Positions 60,328-64,000 of a stretch of 64,000 nucleotides of DNA are shown here, piece after piece. The DNA is from Mucilaginibacter sp. KACC 22773 (GTDB lineage Bacteria; Bacteroidota; Bacteroidia; Sphingobacteriales; Sphingobacteriaceae), in NCBI RefSeq assembly GCF_028736215.1, contig NZ_CP117883.1:3658001-3722000 (forward strand), written 5' to 3'. The position numbers were made by a program, and so were the translations under genes. The notes beneath the pieces were generated by a model. The model saw only the letters and a list, made by a program, of their open reading frames with translations, had not been told where the DNA came from and did not search any database. The stretch's first letter is position 1. Each line of letters starts with the position of its first letter.

Positions 60328-61884
60328 TTAAACCGTTTGCCGCCTTGCTTTTGTTAAAAGTATGCCCGTAAGGAAAATAGCGAGCGTACCCACCACAATA
60401 ATCATATTTGTATTGAAGGTACTACGAAGCGATGCGTACTGATCTGGAATAATGGCCGGGAATGTAAGCCAAATGATAACTATAACACCTATAATGGTAG
60501 CTATAATTGCCTCGTGATTGCTGGTTTGCCTGCTGATGATGCCCAATAAAAACAACCCCAGCATGCCCGCAGCAAATATGCCCGAAAGTTGCCACCATAA
60601 ATCCAGAATACTTTTTGCCCCTATCATAGCTATGCCCACGCCCATACCGGCAAACCCGAATACTACGGTGCCAATATGTAATAAAAAAAGTGTCTGCTTG
60701 CTGTTAAGCTTCGGTTTAAAATACCGTTTATAAATATCAACTGCAAAAACAGTAGCCGATGCATTCATACCCGAACTAATGGTGCTCATTGCGGCCGATA
60801 AGATTGCGGCAACAATAACACCCACCAACCCTGTTGGAATACGGGTTACCATAAAATGAGGCATAATTTTATCGCCATAATCGGCAGGCGTTAATGTGGC
60901 CATCAGGGCGTTTACCTGGCCGGGGGTAGCCGTTAACGGAAGCCGTTCCGCAGCTACCTGGTGCTTTATACTCAAAAGTAAACCGGGATGCAGGCTATAA
61001 TAAGCGTACAGGCAGGACCCTATCGCAAAAAAAAGAAACGATGCCGGGATATATATCAGCACGCAAAGCCACACCGATTTTGCTGCCTGCCTGGTTGATT
61101 TTGCCGCATGATACCGTTGTATATAATTTTGGTCCATCCCAAAATTGTTAAGGTTTATAAAAAAACCGTAAAACAATATTACCCAAAACGTGGGCTGTGT
61201 AAAATTTAACGAGAAACTGCCCAGGCTAAACTTATCGGCTGTTTTACCTATGGACAGTATTTGGGCAAAACCGCCTGACACATTGGTTACCACCAGGTAA
61301 ATAATAAGCACTGCTCCCAGTGTTTTTACAATGGCTTGTACTACCTCTGTCCAGATAACCGCTTTTATACCACCCGATACTGTGTAGATGATAATAGCAA
61401 TACCCATAACAAGCATTATCAGTTTCATAGACACCCCGGTAAGCGCCTGCAGGCTTAATGCAATACCAAAAAACACCGAGCCCATGCGCGCCAGCTGTGT
61501 AAGTAAAAAACAAATAACCGCATAAGTGCGCGCCCATGCCCCAAAACGTTTTTCGAAATGGGTATAGGCTGATACTTCGCCGCTGTTACGGTAAAATGGT
61601 ATAAAATATTTAACCGCTATCCACGCCGCCAGGGGCATAGACAGGCTGAATACAAAAGCGCTCCAGTTACCGCCATAGGCTTTACCAGGCACGCCCAAAA
61701 AAGTGTTGCTGCTTAAAAATGTGGCATATAGGGATAGCCCTATAGCCCAGCCCGGTATCAAACCCGAGCCGGTGGTAAATTGCTCGACATTCTTATTCTT
61801 CCGCGAAAAATAAAAGCCGATTAATACCATGGCAATAAGGTAAATACCTATAACGGCAAAATCGACCACGGGTAACATTTTCAT
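60328..61884 (-). CDS. sodium:solute symporter (SSS family) paired with the aldolase
   Basis: The 518-residue inner-membrane protein has about 13-14 helices. Signatures are DFAVIGIYLIAMVLIGFYFSRKNKNVEQFTTG, LYATFLSSNTFLGVPGKAYGGNWS, NNFGMDQNYIQRYHAAKSTRQAAKS and VAAILSAAMSTISSGMNASATVF with sodium-site serines. It is in the same subgroup as the transporter at 11638, with the same FxGxPGKxY/FxAYPGEGF loop position and QxYIQRY/QTMVQRY motif. Both neighbour DHDPS-family aldolases, which suggests related acid-sugar substrates. A good -7 box lies about 55 bp upstream. It is the first gene of a two-gene operon. Confidence 0.86.
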   Translation of the reverse strand: MKMLPVVDFAVIGIYLIAMVLIGFYFSRKNKNVEQFTTGSGLIPGWAIGLSLYATFLSSNTFLGVPGKAYGGNWSAFVFSLSMPLAAWIAVKYFIPFYRNSGEVSAYTHFEKRFGAWARTYAVICFLLTQLARMGSVFFGIALSLQALTGVSMKLIMLVMGIAIIIYTVSGGIKAVIWTEVVQAIVKTLGAVLIIYLVVTNVSGGFAQILSIGKTADKFSLGSFSLNFTQPTFWVILFYGFFINLNNFGMDQNYIQRYHAAKSTRQAAKSVWLCVLIYIPASFLFFAIGSCLYAYYSLHPGLLLSIKHQVAAERLPLTATPGQVNALMATLTPADYGDKIMPHFMVTRIPTGLVGVIVAAILSAAMSTISSGMNASATVFAVDIYKRYFKPKLNSKQTLFLLHIGTVVFGFAGMGVGIAMIGAKSILDLWWQLSGIFAAGMLGLFLLGIISRQTSNHEAIIATIIGVIVIIWLTFPAIIPDQYASLRSTFNTNMIIVVGTLAIFLTGILLTKARRQTV

Positions 61885-61938
61885 GTTTGGAACGGGTTGA
61901 ACGGTAAAAGTTTATATTATGGTTTAAAATTATATTAA

Positions 61939-61946
61939 CAAATGTA
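61939..61946 (-). promoter_or_regulatory. -7 promoter element of the symporter-aldolase operon
   Basis: On the - strand this reads TACATTTG, a full match to TAnnTTTG, 55 bp before the symporter ATG. A TTA at about the -33 distance is weak. Repeats of the kind GTTACAGTAA/TGATACAG just upstream might be regulator half-sites. Confidence 0.4.
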
Positions 61947-62116
61947 GCATTGTGGCTGTATCATTTACTGTAACATTTTTTCAGACTATTGTATGATATT
62001 AGCATTGGGTTGCAGAAAAATCACCGGTCAATTTTTAAGTTTTTTGGCTGCCAAATTTGCTGATGTATTCATTTGATCTACAAAGAAACCGACGATATAA
62101 TTGAAAGAGGTTTATA

Positions 62117-64000
62117 TTATTCAATAAAACTTCCGTCCCCTCTCCTTTTCATCCGTTGTCCGTGACGCATGGGCGAGCCCGTCCATTTTTGCAGGTTTAG
62201 CTTGGCGCTGAACATGAAGTAGCGGCTTTGGGCGTTACTGAGGGTGTTGGTTACCGAGTTTTCGGTTGTTACCTGGTTAACAAAGTTGTTTTGCTTTAAT
62301 ATATCAAATACCTGGAATGTGAGCGTAAGGTTGCGGCGCTTAAAAAACTGCTGTTCAATGTATGCGTTAATGACCAAAGGATTACGGGTAAGGTTTTGCG
62401 ATATCCCTTTTACGAAGTTTTTATTAGCATTGTAGCCAAAGGTAGCAGTACGCCCGGTAAGGAAATAAAACTTACCATCAATGGCTAAAGCCGTTGTGCT
62501 GATATTGGTATTTACCGAATGCGGCAGCGTGAAATATGATTTTGCCACGTCATAGGAAACGTACGGGTTAATTTCTACCGATTCGCTTGGGTTTATTTGT
62601 GGGCCTAAACGTTCGTTAAAATGCCAGGTAGTGGTAAAGTTTTGAACGTTGTTACTCATTGACACGCCATGGCCGTAATTGATGGTGCCGTTAAGCGACA
62701 GGTTATATTTCCTATTGTCCAGTTGTTTCGAAATATTGTAGTTACCGCCAATGGTGTAACTGCCGTTTAAGTTTATGTAATGTGTCTCGTTTTTTAAAGC
62801 ACCAAGGGTATCGGCTATCTGCACCGTATTGGTAACAATCTGGTTTTTAATAAAGCTGACGTTGGCGTTTGCCGATACGTTGAACTTTGAATCGACTATG
62901 TAGTTATTGTATTGCAAATTGATGGAATTCCTGAATGATGGTTTCAAATCGGGGTTACCCACAACCGGGTTTTGCGGATTAGACTCATCGCGCACAGGCT
63001 GAATCTGGTTAAATGAAGGCTCTTGCGGGCTGCCAGAATAGTTAACCGAGAAACGCTCCTGCTTTGACCATACGTACTGAAAACGCACTATCGGGATCAG
63101 ATTAAAATTAGTGCGGTGCGTACTTACCACCCCACCGGTTACTTTTGTTCCGTCCAAAACGGTTGGCACACCGGTTACACCTATTGATACATTATATTTT
63201 TTTTGATTAATGCGATAATTAAGTGCAAGGCGGGTTTCGGTAAATGAGTATTTAAAAACATTACTCAATGAATCGACAAGACTGCGCCTGCCCAGCGAAT
63301 CGATATTATAGGTATAGGCCTGGTTATCATAACTTCGCGAATTTACCTGGGCGTTAAACTCAAGTTGCGACACATCGGTAAGGGGCTCAACGTAGGTAAA
63401 ACTCGTCCTGAAGTTTTTACTCAGGTTACTGCGGCTGATGTGGCGGTTCACCAGTGAATCTTTTAAAACATGATTAGTAGAATCCTGGTAGTAGATGATG
63501 TTATTATCCTGCTCGTTAACTGTTTCATTATCCGCCCGGTTGTAGCTTACCTGCAGCGATAGGTTGCGCTTTGGTTTTTTAAACAAATGCTGATAAAATA
63601 CAATAGCTCCCCAGGTGGGCACGGTATTATTGCTACCGGTTAATCCTAAAATATCCTGGTGAATGAGACCGGTTTTGAAACTTTGAGATGTGTTTGTTGA
63701 ATTTACACCCGAGTAGCTAAAACTGGGAGTCACTTTTAGGTAATTAGCGCTATCAATATTATACTCCAGTTCCAGGTTTACATTATGAGTTTTGTTATTA
63801 TTTTGTGAATTGGAGTTCCTGATAAAATTAGTGGTACCCAATGTGCTAAACTGTTGACCATCGCTATGGTTAATAGAATTAACATCCCTGAAATTATAAT
63901 TATAGCTGGTATTTATCTGGATTTTTTTGGTGAGATAACTCCGGTAACTGATATTAGGCCCACCTGTTTTGGTAGTACCGCCACTGCCGCCACCGGTTCC
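62117..64000 (-). CDS. outer-membrane beta-barrel receptor-like protein, 5' end outside window
   Basis: The open frame runs without a stop to the window edge, giving at least 628 C-terminal residues. The TTG at 63841 is not a credible start. The protein is a run of alternating amphipathic strands rich in Asn, Tyr and Ser (DSANYLKVTPSFSYSG, RNLSLQVSYNRAD, YRINQKKYNVSIGVTG, RFSVNYSGSPQEPSFNQIQP). It fits the outer membrane beta-barrel family (OMP_b-brl_3) of TonB-dependent-receptor-like proteins, with PVVGNPDLKPSFRNSINLQYNNY typical of receptor barrels. A Gly/Thr-rich GGGSGGTTKTGG loop is encoded at the edge. The cargo is unknown. It does not appear to belong to the pectin locus. Confidence 0.8.
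   Translation of the reverse strand, partial: GTGGGSGGTTKTGGPNISYRSYLTKKIQINTSYNYNFRDVNSINHSDGQQFSTLGTTNFIRNSNSQNNNKTHNVNLELEYNIDSANYLKVTPSFSYSGVNSTNTSQSFKTGLIHQDILGLTGSNNTVPTWGAIVFYQHLFKKPKRNLSLQVSYNRADNETVNEQDNNIIYYQDSTNHVLKDSLVNRHISRSNLSKNFRTSFTYVEPLTDVSQLEFNAQVNSRSYDNQAYTYNIDSLGRRSLVDSLSNVFKYSFTETRLALNYRINQKKYNVSIGVTGVPTVLDGTKVTGGVVSTHRTNFNLIPIVRFQYVWSKQERFSVNYSGSPQEPSFNQIQPVRDESNPQNPVVGNPDLKPSFRNSINLQYNNYIVDSKFNVSANANVSFIKNQIVTNTVQIADTLGALKNETHYINLNGSYTIGGNYNISKQLDNRKYNLSLNGTINYGHGVSMSNNVQNFTTTWHFNERLGPQINPSESVEINPYVSYDVAKSYFTLPHSVNTNISTTALAIDGKFYFLTGRTATFGYNANKNFVKGISQNLTRNPLVINAYIEQQFFKRRNLTLTFQVFDILKQNNFVNQVTTENSVTNTLSNAQSRYFMFSAKLNLQKWTGSPMRHGQRMKRRGDGSFIE

Noticed and set aside
34216..61884. 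Sialic acid catabolism (sialidase-like, sialate O-acetylesterase-like, DHDPS/NanA-like, symporters)
   Set aside because: There is no N-acetylmannosamine kinase or epimerase, no NagA/NagB, and the neighbours are pectin enzymes. The names reflect fold families.

Overview
The window reads as chromosomal DNA of a plant-polysaccharide-degrading member of the Bacteroidota, most likely Sphingobacteriaceae and plausibly Mucilaginibacter or a close relative. The support is a SusC/SusD pair, Bacteroidota-only families (DUF3826, RhaM-type mutarotase, DUF5703), SPII/SPI-tagged secreted glycosidases, absence of Shine-Dalgarno sites, a few TAnnTTTG-type -7 boxes, and heptanucleotide intergenic arrays. The genus is inference only. 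I see no tRNA, rRNA, CRISPR array, phage or intact insertion sequence.

1-7 kb is housekeeping: a Skp/OmpH-like chaperone, two small DUF3592 membrane proteins, a biotin-dependent acyl-CoA carboxylase beta subunit bracketed by two different 7-bp tandem arrays, a papain-like (C1) peptidase, a fatty-acid desaturase and class I fructose-1,6-bisphosphatase.

7.3-17.0 kb (+ strand) is one operon: iron alcohol dehydrogenase, DHDPS-family aldolase, PdxA-type dehydrogenase, four-carbon acid-sugar kinase (DUF1537), sodium:solute symporter, a secreted sialate-O-acetylesterase-like enzyme and a DUF5703 protein. Read as chemistry, these genes make a complete route for a seven-carbon 2-keto-3-deoxy-aldaric acid: aldol cleavage to pyruvate plus a C4 aldehyde acid, reduction to a tetronate, 4-phosphorylation, and oxidative decarboxylation to dihydroxyacetone phosphate. 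The natural C7 sugar of this kind is Dha (3-deoxy-D-lyxo-heptulosaric acid) of rhamnogalacturonan II (RG-II). Its stereochemistry would yield D-threonate, which is the known substrate of the DUF1537/PdxA2 pair.

17.4-58.0 kb (- strand) is a 40-kb polysaccharide utilization locus of 20 closely packed genes. In transcription order they are DUF3826, SusC, SusD, PL1 pectate lyase, a beta-helix/DUF6298-like protein, GH140-like, GH43-like, a BNR propeller, SGNH esterase, GH2, GH78, DUF3826, BNR sialidase-fold, an STN-esterase fusion, a sugar isomerase-like TIM barrel, a GH141-like beta-helix, secreted rhamnose mutarotase, Gfo/Idh/MocA oxidoreductase, symporter, GH2 (LacZ-like), GH106 and GH127. The combination PL1 + GH78 + GH106 + GH127 + GH140 + GH141-like + GH2 resembles the RG-II degradation loci of Bacteroides thetaiotaomicron. 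The expected target is therefore RG-II or a closely related complex pectin side chain (inference).

58.4-61.9 kb holds an AraC-type regulator divergent from the locus and a second aldolase + symporter pair, which may handle another ulosonic acid such as Kdo (inference). The window ends inside an outer-membrane beta-barrel receptor gene on the - strand. SusC/SusD import oligosaccharides, periplasmic enzymes strip and de-esterify them, the symporters take up monomers, and the aldolase/kinase genes feed them to central metabolism.
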